Below, piece by piece: positions 8,895 to 19,049 of a DNA stretch of 25,970 nt (positions are counted from its first letter, which is position 1; the number at the start of each line of letters is the position of its first letter). Where the stretch lies: contig CAAAJI010000113.1 of assembly GCA_900642245.1 (NCBI GenBank), positions 113,171 through 139,140 on the forward strand. Direction: 5' to 3'. The DNA comes from Fragilaria radians (taxonomy: Eukaryota; Bacillariophyta; Fragilariophyceae; Fragilariales; Fragilariaceae). The notes under the pieces were generated by a model. That model searched no databases. It saw only the letters and a list, made by a program, of their open reading frames with translations, and was not told the origin of the DNA. The position numbers were made by a program, and so were the translations under genes.

Positions 8895-9330
8895 AGTACG
8901 TTCTTTGTTGTTCATTTCCTACACATTGAAATCCCAGAATGTTAAAGAATTCTTGGTACGGTTTTCTCGTTCATTTCTACTCATTGAAATCTCAGAATCT
9001 AAAGAATTCTCGGTACGTTTTTCTCGTTCATTTCCCACGGAATACTTGGTTTTCGTAATCTTCTCATGATAAAATATCTTGGTACGTTTTTCTCGTTCAT
9101 TTCTTACGGAGCTATTCGCTCTTCCTATGCCAATGGGGCACACTTGAGGTCATAACTTGACTACAACCACCTCGACAATCTTTTTTGTCGGACATTTCCA
9201 AAACATTTATTCGCTTGCTTTCTAAAGTATCACAGTATGTTGTCTGTCGTTCATTTCCTACGCATTGAAATCCCAGAATGTTAAAGAAATCTTGGTACGC
9301 TTTCTCCTTCATGTCCTACGGAGGGTTTCG
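8895..9330 (-). repeat. ~57-60 bp repeat array in the upstream region of the second LRR gene
   Basis: Imperfect units read on the + strand as GGTACGTTTTTCTCGTTCAT, then TTC...CATTGAAATC, then CAGAAT...TAAAGAA. The GGTACG landmark falls at 8955, 9012, 9081 and 9295, with variants at 8895 and about 9235; spacings of 60, 57, 69 and 60 bp are seen. An internal stretch (about 9120-9220) does not fit the unit. TCGTTCATTTC is perfect at 8967, 9024, 9093 and 9248. The array lies 160-590 nt upstream of the LRR ATG and probably forms part of its promoter. Confidence 0.7.
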
Positions 9331-9397
9331 CTCTATGTAATGAATAATGTCTTCCCGTGTCATCTGTAAATGATCCATGACAGTTTGCTTCATGGTC

Positions 9398-9625
9398 TGT
9401 TGGACTCTCCTACTCAACATTTCTCTCAGACTATAGATGATGTGTAGACTCAGCCTATTGTTATCTGTTAGAGAGCCTCTTCTCATTTTAATTGTAATCT
9501 TTAAAATAATTAATTAGTTCTATCGCTACCTAAGATGTCTTCTCTTCACTGTTCTCACACATAACAAATAACCTAAGATTAAAGAATATTGGTAATGCAA
9601 TCTAATACCCTACCTATCTCCAACA
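9398..9625 (-). mobile_element. LTR (3') of a decayed copia element
   Basis: This 228-bp block begins TGTTGGACTCTCC (9398) and ends CTATCTCCAACA (9625), so it has the TG...CA ends and a 7-bp terminal inverted repeat TGTTGGA/TCCAACA typical of LTRs. It lies directly downstream, on the minus strand, of the copia RNase H fragment, which makes it the 3' LTR. No partner LTR was seen to the right, so the 5' part of the element is lost and no target-site duplication can be paired. Confidence 0.75.
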
Positions 9626-9734
9626 TTCAATTGTTCAAATCTTAAATTTTTCCTATGACATTACTTTCGTGATTTGTGTAAGCATCCTTATTCACATTTT
9701 TTGTAAACACATCAGCATTGTCATCACAAGACTT

Positions 9735-10345
9735 TTACAAGACAATATTGATGAAGTCATCCACAATATGTTCACAAACAAAGTGATACTTGGTGATAAC
9801 ATGTCTGGTATGAACTCCAGAGCTCAAATTCTCTGCAATAAAAAATGCACCCACATTATCACATCTCACAATAATTGGGAGTTTCACTTCAATGAACATG
9901 CTCCTTAGCAAGTAGAAGATAAAACAAATTTCTTTGACCACTTCTGACATAGCCACGTACTCGGTGTCACTGCTTGACAACATAACTCCCTTCTGAGTCT
10001 TAGATCTCTAACAAATTGGGACTCCAAGCAAAAACATGATGAATCCAGTAACACTGATTCTTGATTCAGGATCTCCTGCCCAATTGCTGTTGTAATATGA
10101 GACCAAATCCCATTTTTCTTTTTCATGTTTTGGCTGTAGCTTCAAACAAGGCACCTTAGCCTCCAAGACTAATTTAATAGCACTTCTGCATCTCCTTTTA
10201 GGCTGCTAGACTTGCACCATCCATGCATTTTGACAGTTTAGGTATAAGCGCATGCCAACTCCAGACCACAATTGCATTGCATTCAACCTTGTCTGCATTG
10301 TTGGGTGTTACAATCTTGAATCGCGCTGTACCAGGGGTTACATCC
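9735..10345 (-). pseudogene. Copia RNase H domain fragment
   Basis: C-terminal end of a Ty1/copia pol. On the minus strand one frame reads YYNSNWAGDPESR, then GVPIC, a stop (TAG where W is expected), RSKTQKG, LSSSDTEYVAMSE and a final block with KLPIIVRCDN and TRHV. These match the copia RNase H pattern (D/N-x-DWAGD, SSTEAEYVA, DN, TRH-x-D). Upstream, GASLAA followed by a TAA and a small deletion after GVGM mark further decay; VTPGTARFKIV (about 10340) is the linker from RT. The first acidic residue is also changed (SNW for SDW). Dead element. Confidence 0.85.
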
Positions 10346-11178
10346 TACTACTAAAACATTTCACGTCCGGTGAAATAAATTTAGCCAAACTCAATCTACT
10401 AACCCCTAACCTTTCTGTGCTGTAAAATGGCTTTGCTACTTGCAGACTCAAGAGTACGAGTACGTGCTAGAGGTACACTGTGGATTCCTTATTCTGCAAT
10501 CGCTATCAAAATTTGCATTGTAGTGCATAGATAAGAGCTTTTAACAGTGATATTAGACTGCAATTAAAAACAGATTTGCTCTGATTGTTAAGAGGATTAA
10601 AAACTACATTCCTTTGAAAATCAAGCAAAGATATTTCAAATCTTTCGTGGGTAAATTAAATATTCAATAATTGACTTACTTGTCACTGCTTTCAACCGTA
10701 TTTATCAAATGGATCAAAAATATTGCTGCAAATTTGGGTTGAAAGTTATTCTATTTCATTTGTCTTGAATCTCATACAAGTTGATAATAAATAGAAATCA
10801 AGCAAACAGAATATTGACTTCTCAACAGCAACAACATTATTTTGATGTTCCAAAAGACCAGCAGTAATGGCTTCCACAATAATGATGGCATAATGATGAT
10901 GGTCCAAAGAGTGCCAACTTATATCCTTATACTTTCATAACAATGTTGCTTATCATTGGTATATTTGACTAAGTCAGAGAGACAGTCCTTATACGATGCG
11001 TTGTAAATTCTTCGTCAACAAAAACCATTCTAGTAACATATATGGCATAATTATTACTGCACATTTAAAGCCGGAAAAGAAAAGAGAGAATCAAAACTAA
11101 TCGTTGCATACTGTTCTTGCATTAAACTATCGTAGCTGCGTGGCAAAGCAAGCGACAACTAGTAGTAATTGTATAAAT
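10346..11178. mobile_element. Unrelated ~830-bp insertion within copia pol
   Basis: The copia frame reads up to IEKL (about 11178, minus strand) and resumes at VTPGTAR (about 10340). In intact copia elements these points are only a few residues apart, so the DNA between is probably an insertion. The two ends share an 8-bp inverted TACTACTA (10348 and about 11159). A 7-bp stem ATTTCAC/GTGAAAT with a 5-nt loop sits at 10358-10376. There is no open frame and no clear target-site duplication. It may be a MITE-like element. Confidence 0.4.
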
Positions 11179-11965
11179 TTACAACTTCTCAATTAGACTT
11201 TTAATTAGATGTGATTGAATGACATACGTTGTTTTAGTTGCTTGATTGATCTGGATCTTTCAACTTAAGTAGTCAGTAAGGTTGTCTCAAACTTTAAGCG
11301 AAAATCACATTTTTTGAGGCAATTAATCATGTCTTTGATCCCTTGTTCACTTCCAACAACAAGGCAGTTGTTGACATACACAGCAACCATGATGCTTCTG
11401 AAGTTGGAATGTTTTATCCACATATATGGGTCAACAGCATGAAACCACAACCTTTCAATGACAAAACAAGTTTATCGTAAAATTCCCTTGCAGATTGGAC
11501 ACGACCATAAGGGTTCTCTTTAAAATTAAACATTCATTTTTACTTGCTTCCATACCCTTTGGTATCTCCATAAAGATTCTCTCATTAAGATATACATGAA
11601 GAAACGCCGTTTCAATATCAATCACTTTTCCAATTAAAATTCCAGGTTAGCATTGTGACCAAAAGAATTCGGAATGTCACATCATTGATAACAGGCGCAT
11701 AACTTTCCTGAAAATCCACTCCAGGAGTTTGACTGAAACCACATGCCACTAACCGCGCTCGAAAAATTCCGTTTCGTTTGGTTTCGTTTTGAAAATCAAC
11801 ATATATTTGATACAGTTTTGTCCGTTGGGAATCTCCGACTTCTCAAATTTTTCCCAAAATCCTTTGGCGCCACTTAATTCTCTTGTCAACTTCAGGGTGA
11901 TGGTATGCCTCCTCAAAACTGTCAGGGTCCTTGACAAGATCAACCGTATTAAATGCAAAATCAGC
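11179..11965 (-). pseudogene. Copia reverse transcriptase domain, frameshifted
   Basis: Minus-strand fragments in the right order: a pre-RT linker with FEEAYHHPEVDKRIKWRQ, then KRNGIFRARLVACGFSQTPG, ESYAPVINDVTFRILL, KVIDIETAFLH, ERIFMEIPKGME, QSAREFYDKL, DPYMWIK, MVAVYVNNCLVVGSE, DNLTDYLS and QSHLIKSLIEKL. These follow the copia RT blocks closely. At least three frameshifts separate them, and the catalytic YVDD reads YVNN, so both catalytic aspartates of that box are lost. Not functional. Confidence 0.88.
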
Positions 11966-12235
11966 TCTTTCTTCGATCATTTCCCTACTCGAATTTTGCA
12001 TTTCGATGAAATTTGATCCGGATTAAACCAGGTTTTTAATTTTGATTTTTGTTTTGAAGCTTTGTTTTGCTTCTTGATTTGAGCATCATCAAGAGCTGCA
12101 TCCTCTGGCTTGACTAAATCACTAGCATCTTCTGTTGTAGCTTCTGTATCAGAAGAGTCTTCACTTGATTTTAAGTATTTTGGGTGCTATTCTAAGTCAT
12201 CTGTATCAGAAGTGTCTTCATTGTCTTGAGGCTGA
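11966..12235 (-). other. Spacer between copia integrase and RT
   Basis: Polar, acidic low-complexity sequence on the minus strand (several DTSDTDD-like and SSEDS-like runs), as usual for the linker between integrase and RT in copia polyproteins. No domain seen. Confidence 0.5.
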
Positions 12236-12645
12236 ATGTTGTTATTTTTTGATTAATTCCAATTTCCATAGCTCATATTAAGCCAAACCAAATCTCTTGA
12301 CTTGATGATTCATTTGCATGATTATCAGGATATCCAACAAATAAACCAATTGTTCCCACATTTCACCAAAGGTTCTGAGATTTCTCGATCCTTTGAACTG
12401 TGTATTTTACATCAGTTGTAATGGTGATTGTTGTGTCTTCTTGTTTGTGATTCTATTCTCATAGAATGATGTTGTAGATGCACATTCTGCCCAAAGTCCA
12501 TTTCAAATTTCATTCTCAATTCCCAAGTCATTGAACATTGCCCGGATTCTTCCGTAGAGGGTTTGGAACTTTCTCTCCACCTTGCCATTTCTTTTAGGGG
12601 TTCTTGGCCCACTAAACTCAAACTAGAAAGATTATACACGTACGT
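12236..12645 (-). pseudogene. Copia integrase C-terminal part, truncated
   Basis: Minus strand: FEFSGPRTPKRNGKVERKF, followed by QTLYGRIRAMFNDL, an in-frame TGA, NGLWAEC, FYENRITNKKTQQSPLQ, then GTIGLFVGYPDNHA and EIWFGL. These match the integrase segment around the catalytic E (PQQNG-x-VERKF) and the downstream G-x-FVGY box of copia elements. Sequence upstream of about 12645 no longer matches, so the zinc finger, first two catalytic acids, gag and 5' LTR are missing. It belongs to the same element as the RT and RNase H fragments and the LTR at 9398. Confidence 0.85.
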
Positions 12646-13454
12646 AATTTCCATACTAATGTTTACTGTTAGTACGGTCAATCCGTATTGAGTAGAGTTA
12701 GGGTGTTGACGTATCCCTAACCTTGTCAAAGATATGATACTCGAAGACCAACAAGGCATAAGGATCAGGTTCAAGGTTCGGAGTTCGATTCACCTCCATA
12801 CGATTGAAGTTCTTTTGCGTTCTTTTGCTTTCTAAGAATTTCCATGGAGAATATCTTTCGTACATCTTACGTACAATAATACCACAGTATATTTTGAACA
12901 GAAGATCTACAAAATGTTCACAAGAATAGATTTAGTTAACTAATTTATAGTCTCGCAATTTACACAAAATAAGATTTTACATCATAGATTTATTTCAGAT
13001 CAAATTTATCTTTCCAGTTTATCAGGACCCCTCAGCCACAAAGGTAACTACAAAGGTAATGCACTTGTGTTTTTTTTATTTGTTAATCTTGGTTGCATCA
13101 AAACTTGTGCAGGTGGAGGCTTAGGCCCGAGCAATAACATAGACCAAGCGCAAAGTCGGACAAAACTCCGCAATTTCGGGTGAGCTGACACCAGAACTAA
13201 AACACGTAAAGCAGCTGACATTAGAATCCACAAGGATCTTTGCTGGAAGGTCACAAGGGCTGAAACTTCACTCTCTTCAGTATAATCTATTTGAGTTGGA
13301 CCGCTATACTTTATCCTCACCAAGGGGCCATCCAAGCGGTATCTAAATTTGGTAATCTTGTCCAGACCCAGAGTTAACGATTGTCTGTGCTTGATCTCTT
13401 ACTTCCTCCTGCCTCCGGCCTTCATCTTCATCTTCTACTGTTCTTTAATTGGAA
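12646..13454. other. Intergenic, no gene recognised
   Basis: DNA between the truncated minus-strand copia element and the plus-strand one. A 95-aa frame at 13048-13335 (-) shows no recognisable motif and is probably chance. A T-loop-like stretch near 12770 was examined as a tRNA and rejected. Part of this may be the undetected 5' LTR region of the downstream element. Confidence 0.35.
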
Positions 13455-13720
13455 GTGTCTAATGGGATTTCAAGCTGTCAAGTTCAATTGTGATTGTACT
13501 TCCAGCATCACAGGTCACTCTTGTCTTCTACCAACTTTCAAGTTCAACTACAGCTGTACTTCTTAACTACTCAGGCTGTGGTTGTCTTCTACCAACTCAA
13601 GTTCAACTACAGCTGTACTTCTTAAGTAATTAGGCAGGGGTTGTCTTCTACCAACTCAAGTTCAACTGAAGCTGTACTTCCTGTAACTACCCCGTTGTGT
13701 ACTACCAATTCAAGACCAAC
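13455..13720 (+). repeat. Imperfect ~60-bp tandem repeat
   Basis: About four units containing TTGTCTTCTACCAACTCAAG, then TTCAACTACAGCTGTACTTC. Unit starts are at 13521, 13582, 13641 and a degenerate one at 13695 (spacing 61, 59, 54), with a diverged half unit before 13521. It lies about 300 bp upstream of the gag start of the plus-strand copia element, so it may be part of that element's LTR or leader. Confidence 0.75.
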
Positions 13721-14017
13721 GCTTAGTCGGTTAGAGTTTATATTTTTCATTCAGTGTATTGTTTAAAGCGGGAATTTTCAGTCAACTTCCACAGATAGCA
13801 TTGTTAAGACAACAGATAGTGCTTTGATTCATCACTAAGAGGCAAATTTCATCAATTTCTACCCGCCTAAGTCAAATTCATCAAGTCTAAAACTTTAGCT
13901 TCCAAGTAACATCCGTGTTTTTATTGAGTCTAAGCCCCTTCATTGCATAAGTAAAGTTCATCATTTTACGTCAATAAAGTCTTCAATTTTAGTTGGAAAC
14001 ACCCTTTTATCAGCAAT
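13721..14017 (+). other. Leader region of the plus-strand copia element
   Basis: AT-rich sequence before the gag ATG. No LTR end or convincing primer-binding site could be placed. Confidence 0.35.
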
Positions 14018-15320
14018 ATGAGTTCACCTACAAAAAGGGGAGTCACCCAAAATCCAAGGGAAGCTGACTAAGGACTAAGAAAGTCAGTAAGGATAAATAA
14101 GAAGCAACCTGGTGATCATGCTAGAAAATCAGAAGACGGTCAGACAAAAAGATCTGTCTCATCTAAAGACACAAAGATGCCCAAAATTATCAAGTCAGCA
14201 TCATCCACTGAGAAGCAAAAGTTGGATATACTTTACAGTCCTAAGAGAGATAATCCTACAGTCAATAAAAGTAATTAGGATAGTCATAGTAATAAAAGTA
14301 AATTGTCATCTAAGGCATTATTTTGGGGATCTCCAGATATGTCATCAGGAATTGGAAAGCTTTTTGAAGTGATGGACCTATACAAGAAGTCTAAGTCATT
14401 AATCATATCTATTAACCTCTGTAGCATCAAAACATGATCCAGTTATCCAATTTGGACTTACATGATTTGGAAATATGTTTTCACGTCAAGATCTACGAGA
14501 TTCTGTCCTCCAAGATTCTATTTTTAAAGTCATATGTTTGGGAAAGTGGTTTAAGACGCTCATTAAAGAGAAATCTGCTTTAGAGGAACATGTAGATCTC
14601 ACAGAGCAATTAATCCCATCCACATTTGAGGAAGAACGCGATCTTCTAAATGCAGACAATATAGCCACATTGAAAATGCATTATATGGCATGTTATTGGC
14701 AGATAAGAAAAGATTTCTTAAATTACTTAGAAGACTTTACAACAGAAGATTCTTTGATTGGATCTACAATTAGCACTAGATCCAAGAAGAACTTATCAAG
14801 TATTAGCAAAGTATCTTCAGCAAGTGTCCAATCAGACAACAAAGAGATCTCTAAGACTTCAGGAAATTCCAATTTGCTTGACTTCTATCCAAAGAATTTA
14901 AATCATGCATTTATGCCAAAACCGGATTTTGAAGGATATAGAAATGATGTTAAGAAGACCTATGAAGAAAAGCAATACCAATACCATTCAGGTAAAGATG
15001 AACATCAAATGCCAGATCATCTAAGTGCTTTCATGAAAATGGTTAAGGGGAGGTCACAAGCTATCTCAGCTGCAAATGATGAGAGACGACAAGTTCTACC
15101 TACAAGAGTCATTTGGGATGGAACCATAGACCGTTTTGAATTTTTTGGAAATAGTGTAGAACGTCATTATGGGCAAATTGGTGCAGGTTACCTATTTGAT
15201 ATGCATTTTCAGGCTGCTTACTTAAAAAAATGGGTAGACTGCTTTGTTGATTTCATGGATGAAGTACCGTCAGCATCTCAAATTTAAAAGGATGCACGCA
15301 CACTGTATGGTGCACTACTC
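14018..15320 (+). pseudogene. Copia-like gag, N-terminal part
   Basis: Probable gag start at ATG 14018 (MSSPTKRGVTQNPREAD, then a stop). The frame continues with several stops (about 14069 and 14276) and a shift near 14430, then is open from 14475 to 15287. The open part reads LPTRVIWDGTIDRFEFFGNS, then HYGQIGAGYLFD, AYLKKWVDCFVDFMDE and VPSASQI, followed by TAA where Lys is expected and KDARTLYGALL up to the gap. I assign it to the gag of diatom copia elements by resemblance and by continuity with the pol sequence downstream. It is not a host gene. Confidence 0.75.
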
Positions 15321-15421
15321 NNNNNNNNNNNNNNNNNNNNNNNNNNNNNNNNNNNNNNNNNNNNNNNNNNNNNNNNNNNNNNNNNNNNNNNNNNNNNNNN
15401 NNNNNNNNNNNNNNNNNNNNN
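15321..15421. other. Assembly gap (101 N)
   Basis: A run of N inside the gag pseudogene. The gag frame is recognisable on both sides, but the true gap length is unknown. Confidence 0.99.
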
Positions 15422-16270
15422 AGAATAAAAATTAACAAGATGGTATGAGACTGATGGTTATAGGAATGTCAGGATTAAAAAGCTAGAAAATGTCATTACA
15501 ACTGTCTTTCATCGTAACTTTAAAGTGGGGCTGTTTAAATGGGTACAAGATTATGAAGATGCATTCACAGAACTTGTTTTACTTGGCCAAACTACTTGGA
15601 ATGATGATTACATTAAGAAACGTCGATTGGTAGAGAATGCACAAAATGTTGGCATGGTTGATACCGTTTTTGAAGCATTGGTTAATGATTAGTCTTTTCC
15701 AGAAACATGCAATTTCCTTAGATCACATGCTATCAGACATGATCAACAAGCCAAAGAAAAGAATGCAAGACAGATCCATACTACATGCCAACCTACAGGT
15801 ACTACTAAGAAAGATAAGGTCAAGACATTTTTGGCATTAATTAATGAACTGCAATTTGAAGATTCAACTGGTTCTGATGAAGAAATTGACATTTCAGCAT
15901 CTTCAAAAACCACAATGGTATGTAAACTGGCACAAGTACCTCCAGAAATCTGGACAACTCTTTCTGTAGAAGCAAAGAAACGGCTGTTAAATGAAAGAAA
16001 ACACAGCAACAGGAAGATGATAAGTTGAAAAAGTCATCAGGTAGCAAGGATACTGTCAACCTTGCTGAAAAGGATAGGAACTATTCCTCCAAAATTCCAA
16101 GTCAATATGCAAAAGTCAAAAATACTGTGAAAGGGGAGGAAGAAGTTCAAGATGATGCAGACCAGAATTATGGATTTGTTGATGAGCTCCTTGAAGAAGC
16201 TTTGAATACCTCCAATATTTGTGAAGCTCAACAAGACACAGATTATGACTATTGGACTTCAGAACATAAC
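15422..16270 (+). pseudogene. Copia-like gag, C-terminal part
   Basis: After the gap the frame reads WYETDGYRNVRIKKLENVIT, then WVQDYEDAFTELVLLG, KKRRLVENAQNVGMVDTVFE, a TAG at 15690, ETCNFLRSHAIRHDQQAKEK and KLAQVPPEIWTTL. It shifts by one base near 16001-16010 into QEDDKLKKSSGS. The charged, Lys/Glu-rich character and position before a protease-like motif fit a gag C-terminus. Confidence 0.75.
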
Positions 16271-18430
16271 GTACATACAAGTATCAGTATAAATAATACT
16301 TTGTATAATAAGTGCATGAATCTTCTTTTCTTACCAGAAAGATATCATGTCAGTATCTTAGATGGTAGTGGTGATACTTGTGTTCTCGGTAAAGGATGGG
16401 AGGTACTGTCAATCCACAACTCAAGAAGTGCAAATGTAGTTGGCTTTGATCATGAAACTGCTATTAAACGGAATCTTCCAATTGTCAGTGCAATTACTGC
16501 CCTTGACTTACCCAATGGACAATCTATTTTGCTATCAGTACATGAAGGTATATATAATGAAACTTCAGATCACTCATTATTATCAGAGTTTCAATTAAGA
16601 GAATTTGGCATAATTATTGATTCTATTTGTCATAGACACGGAGGAACACAACAAATGATTATTAAGGGCAGCAATGACAGTGATGTTGTTACAGTTCCTC
16701 TGGATCTTGCTGGCTGTATGGTCCATTTTAGGCACAGATTACCTACTGCTGAAGATATTGCTTTGCTTAAACAATATTGCATATCCCAAGGTGATACTCC
16801 ATGGAACCCATCTGCATTCTCAGATCAGATGGCAGACAAGTTTTACCAACAAGTCATTGACACTGAGAATTACAACATTTGCTTAGATTCTACTACTAAA
16901 TGTCTTCCACTTCAATACAATGATCAGAAATTGTCTTTTTATGACCCATCAGATTCACCGATGAATAATATAAAACGAAGACCTGCTTATCTAATTTTCC
17001 ATGCTGATACTGTCCAAAAGACTAATATTGACAATTCCATCTTAGTAGACACAGATCCTCACTTCAGTAAGGCTCTGCCCAGCAAGATTGATTATGAAAG
17101 ATCATCACCTTATTTTGCATTTAGACCACATGATGTCATACAGCATACACTAAGACAAACTAGACAATTAGCCAAGTCTACTGTTCATTATCCTATGCGA
17201 CACCATCTTAAAAGTCGGTTTCAAATGTTAAGACATAAGAGGTTAATGAAGTTATTGCTACAGATACTTATTTTTCTTCTACCAAGTCTATTGAAGGATT
17301 CCATTGTGCTATGACTTCCAAGATGTTATATATAGCAAGAATGAAGACTGAGTCTGAATTTCCAGATGTTTATCTTGATTTTATCAGGCAACGTGGTATA
17401 CCATCTGCATTCAGACGATAATGCAAAATCTGAAATGAGTCAGAGAGTTTGTCAAATCCATAGAGATCTAGTCATTGCTGATCAATGGACAGAGCCACAC
17501 AGCCCATGGCAGAACCCTGCAGATCTAAATGGTTTTAAATACTTAAAATCACATGCTCAAGTATTATGGGATAGAACTGGTGCACCATATACTCTGTGGT
17601 TATTGGCACACAATTACTTGGCGCATGTCCATAATCTAAGTGCAAACCGTCAAATCAACTGGAAAATACCAGAACAAGTGTCAAAAGGGGGGGGGGGGGC
17701 ACCAGATATCTCCCATATCCTAATGTTTTATTGGTTTGAACCTGTTCTGTATTTAGATCCTGTTTCTAGATTTCCTGAAACCACCAAGAAACCTGGACAC
17801 TTTGTAGGTTTTGCAGACAATATAGGAGACAAACTGACATTCAAGATCTTGAAGAATGATCTAAGCACAGTATTTCACAGAAGTGTTGTTAGGTCTGCAG
17901 CAGATGCTACTTATCGAAACAAACGGGTATCATTTCAGCCAGATGTCCAAGAAATGATTAAGAAGTTAGATATGATGCCATGTAATGTTCCTAGAAATAG
18001 TCATTCTAAACGGAAAAGGAAGCAGAATGATGATGTGGCAAACAGAACAAGATCCAAAACAGGTCATTTGGACCAAAATGTTGGAAACAGGACTAGGTCA
18101 AAGATACAAGCCATCTGTAACTCAAGTGGTCAAGAAGTCTTCTTCCCTTTGTATGATGCGGTTATGCTTAAAGGTCATGAGAACTTCAAAATGTTAGATC
18201 TTCAATTAGGAGCTACTGAGTGTCAAATATTTCATAGTGCTTTGATGGGATCTAAGTCTCAAACTGAACTAGATTGTATACATCAACTACATGTATTGGA
18301 CATGTCAGAGGATGACTTAGATAGATCATGGGAATGTACCAAGGTGCTCAAGTATTGTGAAGAAATAGGTATGAACACAAGTACAAATCATAAATGTCTA
18401 GTAGAATGGAATGATATTCACAAGTCATAG
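16271..18430 (+). pseudogene. Copia-like protease and integrase region
   Basis: ILDGSGDTCVLGKGWEV (about 16350-16410) is placed like the retropepsin D-x-G motif, here altered. The long frame (to about 17230) then shifts to DTYFSSTKSIEGFHCA and FPDVYLDFIRQRGIPS, and again near 17420 into DNAKSEMSQRVCQIHRD and DQWTEPHSPWQNP. D (DTYF), D (DNAKSE) and E (TEPHSPWQN) are the likely DDE acids. A 13-base G run (17687-17699) codes GGGG before APDIS. Downstream, FVGFADNIGD resembles the post-catalytic G-x-FVG box. The frame ends at TAG 18428, where Gln is plausible. At least two frameshifts; inactive. Confidence 0.8.
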
Positions 18431-19049
18431 TCATGGGTGAATTTCTTTGCGTTATTTCTCAGCAACCCTACACCAGTAATCTCGTTTGCAAGGGACCAAT
18501 GACAAGGAAGATATCTATTCAGGCGTTGTACGTATGGATACTGTAAGAATTGGGTTTTTCTTAGGAGAATTATATGGACTCTCCTGTTGTGCATGTGAAT
18601 TTGGAAATGCCTTTTTGTTTGGAAAAACCAAGTAAAAGGTCTACATTACTGCTGGTCCAGAGTTTGGTGCAACATTATGTGGAATCTAATTATCGATAAG
18701 TCATATATATGGACTGAAGACTTCTGCTGTAAGATTTCATGAGCATTTAGCAGAATCACTACTAAGGTTAGGATTCAAGAAGACTAAACATGATCCAGAC
18801 TTATGGATGATAGATAAGACCTTACACTATGAATATTTAGCTACATATGTGGATGATATTCTTATTTGGAGCAAGGATCCCATGGCAGTAATTAAGTCCT
18901 TAAAATAGATATACTTATTGAAGAATGTAGGTATTCCTGAGTATTATTTAGGTGGAAATGTGGAATTCCTTGGAGATTCCTGGAAGAATCAAGGCTTAGG
19001 ATTAGCTATTTCTGCAAGAACTTATATTCAAAATATCATCCCTAAGTTT
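18431..19049 (+). pseudogene. Copia-like RT fragment
   Basis: After the stop, SWVNFFALFLSNPTPVISFA continues briefly. From 18501 a frame reads DKEDIYSGVVRMDTVRIGFF, then GNAFLFGKTK, a TAA, VYITAGPEFG, HDPDLWMIDK, YLATYVDDILIWSKDPMAV, a TAG, GIPEYYLGGNVEFLG and TYIQNIIPKF. The catalytic YVDD is intact, unlike in the minus-strand element. The N-terminal RT region seems deleted between 18480 and 18500. The RT stops abruptly at about 19049; RNase H and the 3' LTR are absent. Confidence 0.85.

Noticed and set aside
8854..9312. Short open frames with RFSRSF-type repeats upstream of the second LRR gene
   Set aside because: They only translate the 57-60 bp DNA repeat; both strands are open equally and there is no codon-like conservation.
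12720..12800. Possible tRNA gene (GAGTTCGATTC, T-loop-like)
   Set aside because: The bases flanking the loop do not form a five-pair T stem, no matching acceptor stem or A box was found, and a 3' match in this position seems accidental.
13048..13335. 95-aa minus-strand open frame as a gene
   Set aside because: No motif and no supporting context; it lies in the space between two decayed retroelements.
15244..15438. Open frames running across the N gap
   Set aside because: They are artefacts of translating N; the gag frame itself carries a stop at 15285.
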